A stretch of DNA of 64,000 nt from Macrobrachium rosenbergii (lineage: Eukaryota; Arthropoda; Malacostraca; Decapoda; Palaemonidae): contig NC_089741.1 in NCBI RefSeq assembly GCF_040412425.1, positions 38,596,038 to 38,660,037 of the forward strand. Reading direction: 5' to 3'. The notes under the pieces were generated by a model. It did not search any database. It saw only the letters and a list, made by a program, of their open reading frames with translations, and was not told the DNA's origin. Position numbers and translations under genes: made by a program. Shown here one piece after another: positions 35,744 through 48,088 of this stretch (positions within the stretch are counted from its first letter, which is position 1; every line of letters starts with the position of its first letter).

Positions 35744-38700
35744 TATACTTTTGTAAACAAAATGACCTGAAAGCATGATTAACATTATCGTCCTAAACAA
35801 ATCATGAGTCACCAGAATATCACCACTCTCATCCCACTGGTATTTACTGATGTTGCCCTGAGACCACAGAAGATAACCCTGAATCTGATATGATTATGTA
35901 TCTCTCTCGTCTTATTATTCGTTGACCTATCTGTAAGCAGATACTGTATTTGTAAACAACTCCGTTACAGACGAAAACAAGACCCTGGCCTCTGGTATCT
36001 CACATTTGAAACACATTGCCGAAAATTGTAAGGAGATACTTCGCTCCCATGAAGTGTTTTTAGGACTTAATTGTTATATAACGAGACTATTTATAATTAC
36101 AAACTTAACAAAATAATATTTTGGCCATATTTTATGGTTTTGACATTCATGGAGGCTCAAATCTATGAATAAAAGCTTATCAACCACTTTTAGAACGCCT
36201 TGTCCAAGGTGCATATGGAAGAAGAAGAAGAGCTATGTATAATGTAAACAAAGCGCCAAGATTTTACTTTTGAGACTTGATGAACCTTCAACCGGGTAAA
36301 TATTCGAAAGTTTATAGTAAAAAAACTTTGTCAAATCAAAATGAAGGTCAATGTGATAAAAATTAGCGAGGTATTTTTACTAAATACCCTAAATTAAGCC
36401 GGATTAGGCCTAGACATAACAGCGTAGGTCTAGACGTTGGGTAAATCAACATAGGCCTATAGTCCAGATGTCTCGTAATTCGTATTCAAATCATAAGGTA
36501 AAAACTTCCCCGATTGACTGATTTGTGGCTATTTTTTGGCTATTAAAACTGCCGTCTTAATAGCCACAAATCAATCAATCAGTCTATGGGAGTCAGAGTA
36601 GAATGGCTAGCCTAGGTTATGTTTTGCTTCTGATAGGCCTATTAGACTGAGGTGACATATCATCCAGGCCTATTTGGTTTTTAAGGTGGCCTAGCCTGAA
36701 GTGTAGATTCCAGCCAACACCAGAAAGCGACAGAGCATTATAGAGAATTAGGAAACATTGCTGAGGCCTATTTAGCAAATTATTTGGATGACAGTTTTCA
36801 CCAATATGAAATTTGTCAGTTACTGGCTAGATTGAATCAATAAGCCTAGGCCTATTGGGCAGTGATTTTCCTCCTCCTCACAGTAGTGTACATGTACACT
36901 ACACTTGGCTGACTCCGTGCATCCTATTACACATATAAAGATATCCTGTTTTAGCCTTATGTGTTCCCAGTATTACACAAAGGTTAAATTGCAAGAAACT
37001 GGATTCTCAGTTAAGTTATATATCTCACTGACTGCAGATACCTTTGGGAGGGTAAATATAGTCGGTTTCATTTCATCTGTTCGCTCAAGGGTGACGATAT
37101 GGCATGTGCACTTGGGTAGCACGTGATTGGCTGACAATCAACGTTTCCGATATCGTTGGCTCATTGTGATAAATATCAAACTAATTCTCCAATAATGTAT
37201 TTTAATGTTTATATACACAAAGAAACCTCCCCCATTCAGATATAAATCATAAACTTGTCGATTTATGTTCATAATATACCAACACAAGCATACAAAAGCT
37301 AAAATTTTATCACACAATCTACTCAGGTGAAAGACAAATGAACAATCAGCTTTCAATAGTTTATTTATCTCATTAGAATAACCCAGACCAAACACAGACC
37401 TATGCTCAAAAACTGTTCAACTCACAAGATTTTCTTTTCAAAATTTTGTAAGTGTACAGTTTCATTGCAAGTATGTGTAAACAACTTATGACACCAAAGT
37501 AATGTCTACTTCCGTAAACTGAAAAATAACCTCTAACATTGTTCACTGCTAAAATATGAAGCATGGACCAATGAAGCTAGGCCTATGCTGCTGATTCACC
37601 GAATATTTTTTTATTTTTTTACTGGCCTTCTTTTAAGTACACATTCATTCCATATCAGTCAAAAGTACTTTTTTATCATAATCTTTATTTATTCATCTTA
37701 TGTAATTATTGTTCCAATGCCCAGCATTGAAAAAAATTGTATGCCTGTATGTTTGTCATCGACACTAAGGATGACAGGAACTGACTGGGATTGTAAACTT
37801 TTGGAGGTACCTAAATTATTTAGCTAAAGAGTCCCAAAAGTGCCCAAGCACTGAGCTATCATAATTATTTGTATGCTTAAGAAAAAACTGCATAAATGTA
37901 CAGAGTATTCTAGAAAGAAAACCACAATGCCATTGCTATCATGCTACATTATAACTGAAATTTCCCACCCTCCAGCCAATACAGAGTGGTTGTCCCATTC
38001 ACCTCCCCTAAGCCCAAGACAGCCTCATAGGCAACAATATTTCTTGCTTATTTCGAATGTTAACCTACTCCTGTAATTTACATGCAAGACATTATTAAAA
38101 TACCCCTTACTGGCACTCGCACAGCAAAATATCTTTGTATGTATATATCTAGTGAGATAAAAAACAATTGTTTAAAGTCCATCATTTGTTTGCCTTTGAC
38201 CTGAGTAGACTGTTACACACTCATCATTCGTGTGCTTGTATTGTTATACTGTATTACCGACATAAATCAGCATGTTTATGATCTAAATAAGGTGTGAGGT
38301 TGTTTGTATATATAACCATTCAGATGTATTACTGAAGAAAAATTTTGCATCTTTATCACACTAATCCTACGATATCAGAAAGACTGATTTCAGCCAATCG
38401 AGAGCCAGCTATACATATTGCCACATCTACTGAAAACCTACATTGGTGAGTGGACAGATGAAATGAAACCAACTATAGTGTCGCAACAACTTGGGAAGCA
38501 ATAGGTTAGGAATGATAAGGTAGCTTACAATACCAGTTGAACCGTGCCCTAAGAAGTATGCAGAGGTTTCATCTAATTTTGCTGAATGTTCATTGTTCAG
38601 AATACATAGTTGTGATGATTGTTTCAAGTAAAATATGTAAACATGTAAGTCATAGTCATTTAATCTAGCTGTCTATTTAAGATCATCAAAAAAAAAAAAA

Positions 38701-39344
38701 ACTAAACTTGCCATTGCCAGTTAAGGCCAAACTGACCGCATTATTCACTTTTACTCACTGAGTTGGTCCAGAAGGAGGAAAATATGCAACATAAGACATT
38801 AAGCCAAAGAACATACACTGGTTATTCTTATGGGTAGGAGCAGAATCATCAGACAAAAAAAATTAAATAGGCCACAATCCTTGAGAAACAGTAAAATAAA
38901 ATCAACAACCACCGTGGTGGAAAACGCTTCAGCTACGCATGTCTTACAGTGTATGCCAGTCATAGGAAAAGTGATATGCATTTGTGTGTGTGGATGGTTC
39001 CCCACACCCCTGCACTAGCTGCGGATAAAGTTTAAAAACCCCTGTTACCAAGCTTCAAAAAGTAGACAAGCCATTGCTAGAGGTATCCATATAAAAGACG
39101 AGGGTTTATATGTCTTGGAAAAAGATATATCTTAAAAATTTGCCGTTGTGCTTGAGTAATATGAAAGGTGTATAATGTAAAAAAGTTTTGATAAATATAG
39201 TAAGAGAGTTTCTGTCTTATGTTCATTTAGAATTATGATGGATCATCAGATATATACTCAGTCGTACAAACCATACTTTTACACTGGCGTGCTATATGAA
39301 GGTACTGCTTAGTGGGCCCTGCACAGTTAACTGTGGAAAGCAAT

Positions 39345-39385
39345 CTAGGTTTTTTAGTGTCCCTTTGGCTCCCAGCTGTATTGTT
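39345..39385 (-). mobile_element. Short fragment of family B
   Basis: GTGTCCCTTTGGCTCCCAGC resembles the GCGTCCCTTTGGCCCCTAGC block of the reverse copy at 31500. It is too short to be sure. Confidence 0.3.
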
Positions 39386-39530
39386 TTCTGTCTCGAGAAC
39401 ATAGAAGTGAGATTGAGGTCTCTTAAGCTAATGTATAGTAATAATGATACAAAATACACTACTGAACTTTACACTGGAGTGCTCATTTTCAGACTTTATG
39501 CATTAATGTTGCATGCTACATTGGCAATAA

Positions 39531-39559
39531 GTTGATGAAGAGTATCACTCTTCATCAAC
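39531..39559. repeat. Perfect 13-bp palindrome with 3-nt loop
   Basis: GTTGATGAAGAGT, loop ATC, then ACTCTTCATCAAC. It lies about 370 bp before the zinc-finger gene's first coding exon. Confidence 0.8.
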
Positions 39560-39925
39560 TTCTTTGGTTGTGCACCCTATGTGCAGATATGTACAGTTAT
39601 ACAACTACTGCTAGCTATCTGGCTAGATAGGGGACTACTGTATCACGTACAGTGTGCTCTGAGTGTTGGACTGTAGAATATTCTAAAGGTTTTCTGAGCA
39701 ACATATGTGTTTTGCCTTTTACTTTTCACTCAATTTCTTAATCTTTATCTTATTCCAAGTTTCAGTTTCTATTTAAGAACAATATCTGCTCACAAGTCCT
39801 ATGACTGTAAAGCAATGTGCTTTAGTGATCTAAATAAACTATTCTGTAATACATACTGTAAATAAGTCATTAAGAGATTCAAGTTATATTTGTAAAATCT
39901 GATTTAATTACTTTTTCCTGTACAG

Positions 39926-40819
39926 GCTTCGATGGCACTTCAGTCTCGCCTAGAGTCTTGTTCCTTATGCCTCCGTGACATTGCTCAGCAGCGTCACATC
40001 AAGGGAAATGTATGTCTGAAGTATTCGGGCTCATCCACAAGTGAAGTTGTTGCCTATATTGTGGGACAAGAGGTTCCAATAATCTCTATATGTTTTAGAT
40101 GTTACAGACTCCTCCTCGGCATTGATTATCATCAGCATGAATTTAAGAGACTGAAAGACTCCATTGTTAAAATTTACTTTGAACGTAATCCACTGGAGAA
40201 ACCTAGTTCAAGTACTTCTGAGGACGAGTCTTCAGATATACAGAAGCCTAGTGTGGAAGGACAATTATCCACTCATAGTGAAGTCACTCCTTCAGACAAT
40301 TCTGTTCAAAATGCCTTCAACATTGAATGCCCTAGTTTACAGGATGTTGATGTAAATTCTGAAGCGACTAGAAAAGAAGAAGAAAATGATGTAAGAGAAG
40401 GTGAAGTTATCAGTTCAGAACAGAAAAATATCCAAGAAATACCAACTGAGGAAAGCAATATCTCAGTAAGATCATCAAGAAGGAGTAAAAAAGAGAAGAA
40501 ACTGTGCGATTTTGAGTATTATACTGACGTTTCAAAAGATGACAACAGCAAAATGTTGGAGCCTCAGATGGCTGAAGAGACCCCTACTGAAACTGATGCA
40601 TTAGTCAATGAGAATAATAAAAAAAATCATTGCAATCTTTGCTCTAAAGACTTTGCTCTAAGAAAAGACTATCTTAGCCACTCTTGTTTGAAAATCATTG
40701 GGAAAAGGGTCTCATTTAAATGCAAAGGCTGCCAGATGCCATTTTCTGTTAGACAGCATTACATGAAGCACATCAACAATTGCTATAAAAATGTTCCTGT
40801 GAAATGTCATCTTTGTATG
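39926..40819 (+). CDS. Zinc-finger gene coding exon 1 (ZAD-like domain, linker, fingers 1-2)
   Basis: Acceptor TCCTGTACAG, six leader nt, then ATG. It encodes 296 residues and ends KCHLCM with donor GTAAGT (phase 0), inside finger 3. The frame stays open into the intron for 65 more codons; that read-through is not part of the protein. Confidence 0.88.
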
Positions 40820-43800
40820 GTAAGTCTTCTTGTTCTTTTATTGCACCTCTGTTGTATAGCATGTTTTACTTCTTGTTCCTTGGAATACCAGTCTGTGGTT
40901 ACTGTACGTGCATCCAAGTTGTTGGATTATAGTATAGTGTGTTGGAATTGGTTTCTGGTTTTATTAATGTGTTTATTATTCATTCACTCATCACATCCTC
41001 CTTTGTGTGAAATCTAAAGGTTTCCTTAGCCATAATCAGGGAGTTTTTCAGGGGATGCTAAAATAGGCAAAGATGTGTTTCTTTCTCTTGTTTTCAAGAT
41101 CTGCGTATAATTATGTTCTTAAACTTCCAACTACCTTTCAGCTAGTATTCTGCTTTTATTCATAAACAGTAGTTTTCATTATACTGTATATATCTTGGAT
41201 CTGGGTTTAATATGCGCTTGAATGCATGCTTAGAATTAAGATGACAAATGAGAAGTATATGTAAAGTCAGTTGAGATTGCCAGTACAGTCTTCATTGTTA
41301 GGAAGTGTTTACCTGATTTTTAAGTAAAGCAGCATTTTCTGACTGCCTTATAAATTAGACATGGTTTCTCATTCTCAGATTGGTTGTAGATTTAAAAAAG
41401 ACTAATGATTTGGTAAAATTTATTAATGTTCCCAAACTAGTTTTTGGAAAATTATTGTCACAGTCCATTGCACTTTGTATTCACTCAGACAGAGCTTCAG
41501 AGTGCAGCGTACTTACCTCGACATTTGGAGGCTTTCCATAAAGGAGCAGCTGTCACTCAGAAGGTATGCTACACTGGAAGATGTGTTCTTTAGTATTTTG
41601 TGTTTCAGGAAATTTTCTGTTTGAGGAAGGCTAAAGCGTAGGTCCCATAGAAACCTTTGGCCCCAGCAACATGGTTTCTCTCTTTTAATTTTCATCAGTT
41701 CTCCTTGGTCCTTTAAAACCATGTTGTCCAGCTCCTTTGACTTTGGGGCAGCCTTGTCAAAGCCCAGAAGTGTGACACACTGATTTGATTAAACTATTTT
41801 TTGAAAGTATAATAGACATTGCAGTTAAAAAAGTGAATTTTTACACATGACGTTTATTACAATTCTTTAGTATATTGTATTACAATTTGGTAAGTGCTGT
41901 GTTTCCAGACCAGTACTTAATAAAACAGAAAGATTAATACTTGTGCAGTAATTACATGTAATGTGCTTCCTTACATCTTACACGGCCAGGTAAGAAAAGC
42001 AAAATTAAGCACTGCATCTTCCATTGTGTCTTGTCTAGACCTTATTTTCCCCTAAATTATCCATTTTCTGTTTCAGGGTTCCCTGTGTGACCTTTGCGGA
42101 CGAACTTTCAGCAGGAAGGAGGCTCTTCAGAGACATCAGGCTAAAGTGCACAGGATTTCGTACGGTACTCACCAGTGTGCCAAATGTGGACAAACATTTC
42201 TGCATACTTCCCTCTTGATGGAGCATATAAGGGCTCATAGGGGTTATCCTTGTCCAGAATGCAATAAGATTTTCACTTGTATGTCAAACCTAAAAGTGCA
42301 CAAACAGACATATCATCAAAACAAAACACTGTACGTTTGCTCCCCGTGCAATAAACGTTGGAGATTCCACGCAAGTTATACCAACCATATGCGAAAGGTG
42401 AGACAATTGTATTTGGTGTAAATTGTTATAAGTATATCTTATTAGTTTTTTTAATACTTCATATAGAAATTTAATTTAGGTATAGGTATTATGAGAATAA
42501 TTAACTTGTGATGGACATAACGCTGATTCAAGTGTTTACAATTGATTTTTCTCTTCAGTGAGGAACTGGCTCGTTTGCTGTACAATGAGGGCAAAGTTGC
42601 ATGATGTCTGTATTGATTACCAAACCTGTTACTGTCATTAGTCCCAAAACTCTTGGTTAGGGGCAGTAGACTAAATCTGAGTTACTGTTTATGTCAAGCC
42701 AAGGCATAGACTAATGGAAGGCCTCTGATTTACCTGCAGAACACACTCATTTTCTTGTTCCCTCTAATTATAGAGGTTTGTTTTTTACTAAACCAGATTC
42801 TTTTGACCATATAGAAGATGCATATGTCCAGGAGCAACCTTTATGCAACCTAAATTTGATTTTTCCTCCCCTCTTCAACCAAGAATTTTCATCATCTTGT
42901 GATCAGTCGGTAGGTCTTGATTTTCTGTAAAAGAAAATTATTGTGCTGGCTTTGTATGTCCGTCCGCACTTTTTTCTGTCCGCACACAGATCTTAAAAAC
43001 TACTGAGGGTAGAGGGCTGCAAATTGGTATGTTGATCATACCAATTATCAAACCTGCTAAATTGCAGCCCTCTAGCCTCAGTGGTTTTTATTTTATTTAA
43101 GGTTAAACCTAGCCATAATCATGCTTCTGGCAACGATATAGGACAGGCCACTACTGGGCTGTGGTTGAAGCTTCATGAGCCACAGCTTATACAGCATTAT
43201 ACCGAGATTGCCGAAAGATACACCTATTTTCAGTGGCCTTGATTATGGCTGTAGCAGCTGTACAGAAAACTCAGTTGCGCCAAAGAAACCTCAACTCATT
43301 TTTTACTGGTTCTGTTTGATGTCTATTAATCATTTACCCTTCAATTGGTATTGGATTGTGTTTGCTGAGTATTGATAAGGCTCTGTGCTATTTTTAGATC
43401 TCGATTTGTGTATATTCTTGCCACACATTTGTCATTGAATTTGAGATCTGTAGATGTCTTTTTTTGGTTAAATCTTGGAATGCCCTGTTTCCACTACTGC
43501 ACCAAAGGGAGATGAACATATCCAAGATAATGGTTTGTATGTTACGAAGTAAATAGCTTAAAGGGAATTTTAGATGCTGTGTCTTTAGAAAGGAAGGTTT
43601 ATTTTATTAATGAACTAAGGTTTATTTTAATTGAGCTTGTATTTTTAGGTTCATGGTGAAGCCCAGTTCAAGTGCCCAAGGTGTAAGATGTTATTTTCCG
43701 CCGAAAATGCCTTTGAGAGACATAAAGAAGTTTGTGCAGGGTTTTATAAGAAGCCACCTGTTCCGTAAGTACAGTATAAAATCCGTCAGTTTATTTTATC

Positions 43801-45548
43801 CTTTCGGATGTTGTGCAGTTAGAACCTCAAAAGTTCAAGTGAAGATGCAATGCCTTTACTGCCCTAAAACAACATCCCAGCACTTAAATCATTTATTCAT
43901 ATTTTGACCTATATATTTATTAATTCATTAATTTTATCTCTTTTTTTATTAACTGATCTCTACTTTCTGTATAGCCTTGTATCTTCTGTAATTTCTTTCA
44001 AATGGACACCATATTCTTTTGAGGCTTGAATTTCAAATCATTGTCCCCTGTGGCTTGTTCCATATGAATTGGGTTTATCTTCTGAATAATGATGATAACA
44101 ATACACAGTACTTCCACAGTAAATGTAGAAACAAGAAGTACATTCTTGGCTGCTCTTAAAAACTAATCAAGAAAACCATTTGAAGCTCAACAAACTACTG
44201 ATTATTTAATTTTACAAGTAAATCAACCTGTAATTGTATTTCACTTACCAAAGTCATATGACTTGAAGATAACAACCAGTAATTTCAGTCCACATCATAT
44301 CAAACCCTCAGGCCTGGTTATACAAATATTTACAGTTTGATAGATACTTTCCTCTTACTTGTATTTAAACTAACAGATAAAATTGCTTGTCTTAATCTTC
44401 ACAAGGATATTTACTGTGCCTCTATTTTCAGTTTATTTGTAGTTTCATTTCAAATCTGCTTAATTTACTTCAAAGAAATATGAGAAACACAGTATACATT
44501 GGGCAAAAATATAGTTGGTATATTTACACTAGTCCTCTGTCTCTTCATGTCTTTAAAAGCTGTATGTTTCACAGTACAGGGTATATATGTAAAGTAATGG
44601 AAAATGAGAGGTACATTAAAAGTGATTTCCTGCATTTGATTAAGGAGAGCTAAATATGGTGTTAGGACTGTAACACATTTTAGCTCCTTTTGTATATCTA
44701 TAATTGTATTTTTTTGTGCTCAGAATTAAATTGTTGTAACAAGGATATACAGTACATTAGCATGTTAGGTACATGAGTATTTATGCCATAGAAACTAGTG
44801 TTTTTAAAGCCTTATTAAGTTTTTGTTGTGGAACAATGTAGTGTAGGATCTGTATGACGAACATGTTTGTGCCAGAGATACAGAATTTTTTGTAGAGCTG
44901 TCTTTCTAGTATTTAGTGCTAATAATTTAAACATGGCAGAAATAGGGTCTTAGTTGTCAAGGCATTATTATTATTATTAAATTGATAAAAGTGATACAGT
45001 ACTGTAATAACGTTCAAGAGGTGATGCCTTAAGATTGTAGTTTAATTCTCATTTTGTATTGCAGGAACAAAAATTCACAGACAAGTGCTCCACTGAAAGG
45101 AAAGAAAAACCCCCTTTTGGTCTCTGGCGAAGTTGACAGTAGAACTAGGTTGCCCATAATGGCTCCTAAGGACAGTGCAAATAACTATAATAGCAACCAG
45201 GGTAGAAATTATCTGCGTTTGAAGAAAGTCGTCAGGAAAGTGACAGCATCTGCAAAACACCACATAGCCCTACCATCAAAAGATGTTATGTGCATCGGGA
45301 AAAGGTCCAGCAAAGTCTTCAAGGAAACAGAAATGTTGAAAAATGACAGAAATCACCACAATTTGTATCCAGCTTTAAGCGCAGGAAAAGTATTAGTGCC
45401 GCCAGCATTGAGCGAAAGTGATCATGCACTAAGCTGTGGTGGCAGTATAAAAGCATCTACCGAAATAGTTGTAGAAACTGTAGAAGATCTAAGCAGCGAC
45501 TGCCAGTTAGTTATTCTAGTAGAAGATGGTAGTGATGAACAGAAGTGA
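39932..45548 (+). CDS. ZAD-like C2H2 zinc-finger protein, five coding exons
   Basis: Exons: 39926-40819 (ATG at 39932), 41489-41563, 42077-42397, 43649-43764 and 45065-45548 (TGA). All junctions are GT-AG and in phase, giving about 627 residues. The N-terminus (about 9-75) has CSLCLRD and, later, ICFRCYRLL, the paired CxxC layout of a ZAD domain, usually a dimerisation module in arthropod zinc-finger proteins. An acidic, Ser-rich linker (about 85-180) and a basic patch SRRSKKEKK (possible nuclear signal) follow. The array starts near 233. Finger 1 is degenerate; the rest are C2H2 or C2HC, including CKGCQMPFSV, CDLCGRTFSRKEALQRH, CAKCGQTFLH, CPECNKIFTC and CPRCKMLFSAENAFERH. The last about 160 residues have no recognised domain. 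It is probably a nuclear DNA-binding regulator; the target is unknown. Confidence 0.9.
41489..41563 (+). CDS. Zinc-finger gene coding exon 2 (75 nt)
   Basis: Encodes TELQSAAYLPRHLEAFHKG and six more residues. Joined to exon 1's CHLCM it gives C-x2-C-x12-H-x4-H, completing finger 3. Acceptor TTCACTCAG, donor GTATGC, phase 0. Confidence 0.85.
42077..42397 (+). CDS. Zinc-finger gene coding exon 3 (fingers 4-7)
   Basis: 107 residues with four fingers. The last one (CSPCNKRWRFHASYTNHMRK) lacks its final His, which is supplied by exon 4 (VH). Acceptor TGTTTCAG, donor GTGAGA. Confidence 0.9.
42919..43310 (+). mobile_element. Foldback element family A, copy 5 (zinc-finger intron 3)
   Basis: Sense orientation within the intron 42398-43648. 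The inner loop is shortened, with the two arms separated by only about 20 bp (around 43035-43055). Confidence 0.82.
43649..43764 (+). CDS. Zinc-finger gene coding exon 4 (C2HC finger 8)
   Basis: Starts VHGEAQFKCPRC and contains a C-x2-C-x12-H-x3-C finger. It ends in a split Pro codon (CC/G) with donor GTAAGT. A 5' acceptor TTTTTAG is present. Confidence 0.88.
43915..44099 (+). mobile_element. AAT-tailed element, copy 5 (zinc-finger intron 4)
   Basis: It has the head, middle and tail of the element at 123, but the tail has only AATAATGATGATAACAAT instead of a long AAT run. This shows the element body is independent of the microsatellite. Confidence 0.75.
45065..45548 (+). CDS. Zinc-finger gene coding exon 5 (C-terminal tail)
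   Basis: 161 residues after the split codon. It begins NKNSQTSAPLKGKKN (basic) and ends in an acidic Val/Leu/Ile-rich tail (VETVEDLSSDCQLVILVEDG). The phase fits exon 4. GAG/GTAGGT just after the stop could be a 3'UTR splice donor. Confidence 0.8.
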
Positions 45549-45699
45549 TCAGAGGTAGGTTGAGGTGTGTTTTGGTTTCCTTCCTAATTAAGTGCATATA
45601 TTTTAAAAGTTTGATTCCATTTAATATTTCCAAAGTTGTCAATATACTGCAACATTCATATAAATAGAAGCCATTTCACATTTCTTTCAACATTGCAGA

Positions 45700-46090
45700 C
45701 CCCATGAAGAGACACACTCACCCTCTCATCCTGAACTAGGTCTCTCCTTTCCAATATCTTTTTCACTTCATCTATCCATCACTTTGTAGGTCTTCCTCAC
45801 CTCCTTCCCCCCAACACTTCTGAATTGTATACTCTTCATCAACCTATTATCATCCATTCTTCCCATATAACTGAATCATCACAAAACACTGCTCTCTCCC
45901 TTCATATACAGACTAACACTCTGGTGTATCTCTTCATTTCTCACCCTTTTATTTATTTGTATGCATCAAACATACAGTTCATCACTACAAGCTCTTTCTT
46001 TCTCTTATTTGCGTTCAACATCCGCACTTCACATCCATAGAAGAGAGTTGGTTCAGCAGGCCCTTCACACATTCCAACCTTGGCCTCCTT
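45700..46090 (-). pseudogene. Decayed LINE reverse-transcriptase C-terminal remnant
   Basis: Minus-strand translation gives LFYGCEVRMLNANKRK followed by ELVVMNCMFDAYK, matching the 'LLYGcE.w.ln..er' then 'vemncLr...G' region found at the end of many non-LTR reverse transcriptases. Several stop codons interrupt it, and the tail has a GKEVRKTYKVMDR-like block typical of the 'GRprktWmD' end. It lies just 3' of the zinc-finger gene. Confidence 0.5.
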
Positions 46091-47866
46091 CCCTGCTTCA
46101 CCTACCCTGTGACTCACCTCTTCTCATTCTGCCATCATTTGAAGTCATAACTAACAAGTACTTGCAAGATTCTGCTTCATCCACTCCGTCACCTTCCGTG
46201 GTAAAATTCTTTTTTCCACCTTCTCAGTTCCCATTTGTTCACATATGCTCTCAGCTTTCTCATGCAAGCATTCAGACTATGTAATCTGCAGTTTCTCTTC
46301 ACAATTGCACCTTTTAGCACAATGTTGTCCAGGAGTTTACCTAGCTTTTGGGCAACCACAATTGCATAAAAGTGTCTTGGCTGTTTTAATTTGTATCTTG
46401 GGGGTGGGGGTGGGGAATTAAGTAGACCATAAAACTGAAATAATGTACCAGTATCTGGAAACACTAACCTTGTGACCTTGTATTTTAAGTGCATTTTCTT
46501 GGCTTTTTTCTATGCAGTGTAAGGTTATTATTGACTGACTTCGGTTGAATAATTGTAGTGGTATGTCAACTGTCAAGACACTGGTGAGTACCTGCTTTGT
46601 TGTTCACGTGCTATATTATGTATTTGCTTGACCAGTATGTATCTACCAATCCACAAATCCATGACAGTAACATAAAAAGAAAATAAAGTGAAAAAGTTAA
46701 TATCAGTTTCTGCTGCACTGTTGGAGTAAATGGTAATGCCATGTCAGAAACAGAACATGAGATTTAAGAGAGTAGCCCACAAGCATGAACTAAATGCTTA
46801 CTTTAGGTGCCTGAGTGGTTATGCTTAGATAATGTTATCATTTTGGGTTTGTGATCATAACTTTTAAATGTTAATCTGTAGATGTTTCAAAATGTTTTTT
46901 CCCTGACGCATCAGTAAAATAATTAAAATATATATTATTAGGATAGTAAAACACTGATAATATTTTCAAATGTACATTGTTGCCTAGAAATCTACATGCA
47001 ACCCAACAATAGTTTCAGATATTCAATTTCCACACACACACACACAATCCTGGAGACTGCGACAGCAGATGACTACATGTATGAGATAATAAGCAATAGT
47101 ATCCACATGGTATCATGGTCACAATTCATGAAAAAATATATAATTTACATGTACAGTATTTTTTTTATAAAATGCATGTCAAAATTCATTCTAAAATTTA
47201 GAAGAGATTGACCTTTTTAAAAGTTTTAAAAGACAAGAAGATTAATTAATAAGAAGTAAGAGTATTAGCATAAATAAATAAATTATTAGTTTTACTTTTA
47301 CTTGAAATGGAAGACTAATGTATCAGTAACACTAGCTGACATTTTACAGAGTAAGTTAGATTAACATACACAGTTATTATATAAAGTTAAATTCGAGTAA
47401 CATGTCAAGGTGACCTAAACAGAATTTTCGGTAACAATTCCAATCAACAGGTGTGAATTACTTCTGATTTTATCCAGTTAAGTAACAGTACAAAACTTTT
47501 AAATTATTATAAGATACCATTTAAAATTTGTGAGAGCTAAGATAATTTTATGAGATTTCTGGTACAGTATTATTCTATGTGATAATTGAAATCATAAAAA
47601 AGACATTAAATAGTATTACATAAACATTGTCTTGGGCTTGTCTTAAAGAATAAGATTTTCCTGGCTTTATTTATTTACAGTTATGAAAGTAAACTATACA
47701 GTGATTTATGTACAAATTTTTTCAACCACATATTTTCTAGCTGCAGTCATGAATTAGAAAAGCAAAGTTTAACATAAGCCCTGATGTGTCATTCTACTTT
47801 GATTTTCTTAAGCTATTCTATATTTTACAGGAAGAAATTTATAGATGACCGCACGTTAGATTGTCT

Positions 47867-48088
47867 CTAGTAATCGTGTCGCAACTTATACGATCTTTTC
47901 CAGATTTCACACAAACAGACAGTAACATGGAATCGATAGAAGATTGCAAGAGGCATAGATATATGGGAAATTATAGTCCAGGCCCATATACCATAGAAGT
48001 TTAATTGAGTGGGATGTGCGTCAGCTCTTGAAGTCTCAAATGTGTTGATGGCCCACATTGCTAAATTGCAGACTAAAAGGAATGTTAC
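47867..48088 (-). CDS. Otopetrin last exon
   Basis: 73 codons and TAG. VTFLLVCNLAMWAINTFE, HPTQLNFYGIWAWTIISHIS and MPLAIFYRFHVTVCLCEIWK match the otopetrin C-terminus. Acceptor TTTCTTTCAG. TTTATT (AATAAA on this strand) at about 47675 is a possible polyadenylation signal. Confidence 0.93.
   Translation of the reverse strand, partial: VTFLLVCNLAMWAINTFETSRADAHPTQLNFYGIWAWTIISHISMPLAIFYRFHVTVCLCEIWKRSYKLRHDY

Larger units (their letters stand above)
35744..39925. other. Intergenic or 5'-intron DNA, no coding exon seen
   Basis: About 4 kb between the sulfotransferase stop region and the first supported zinc-finger exon. It has no recognisable domain. It contains several TAGGCCTA words (36.4-37.6 kb), an imperfect inverted repeat (about 36512-36583) and an A homopolymer near 38690. 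A 5'UTR exon of the zinc-finger gene probably lies here but could not be placed. Confidence 0.45.

Noticed and set aside
40820..41017. Extension of zinc-finger exon 1 for 65 codons past the donor
   Set aside because: The extension is hydrophobic intron sequence, and splicing to 41489 restores a canonical C2H2 finger.
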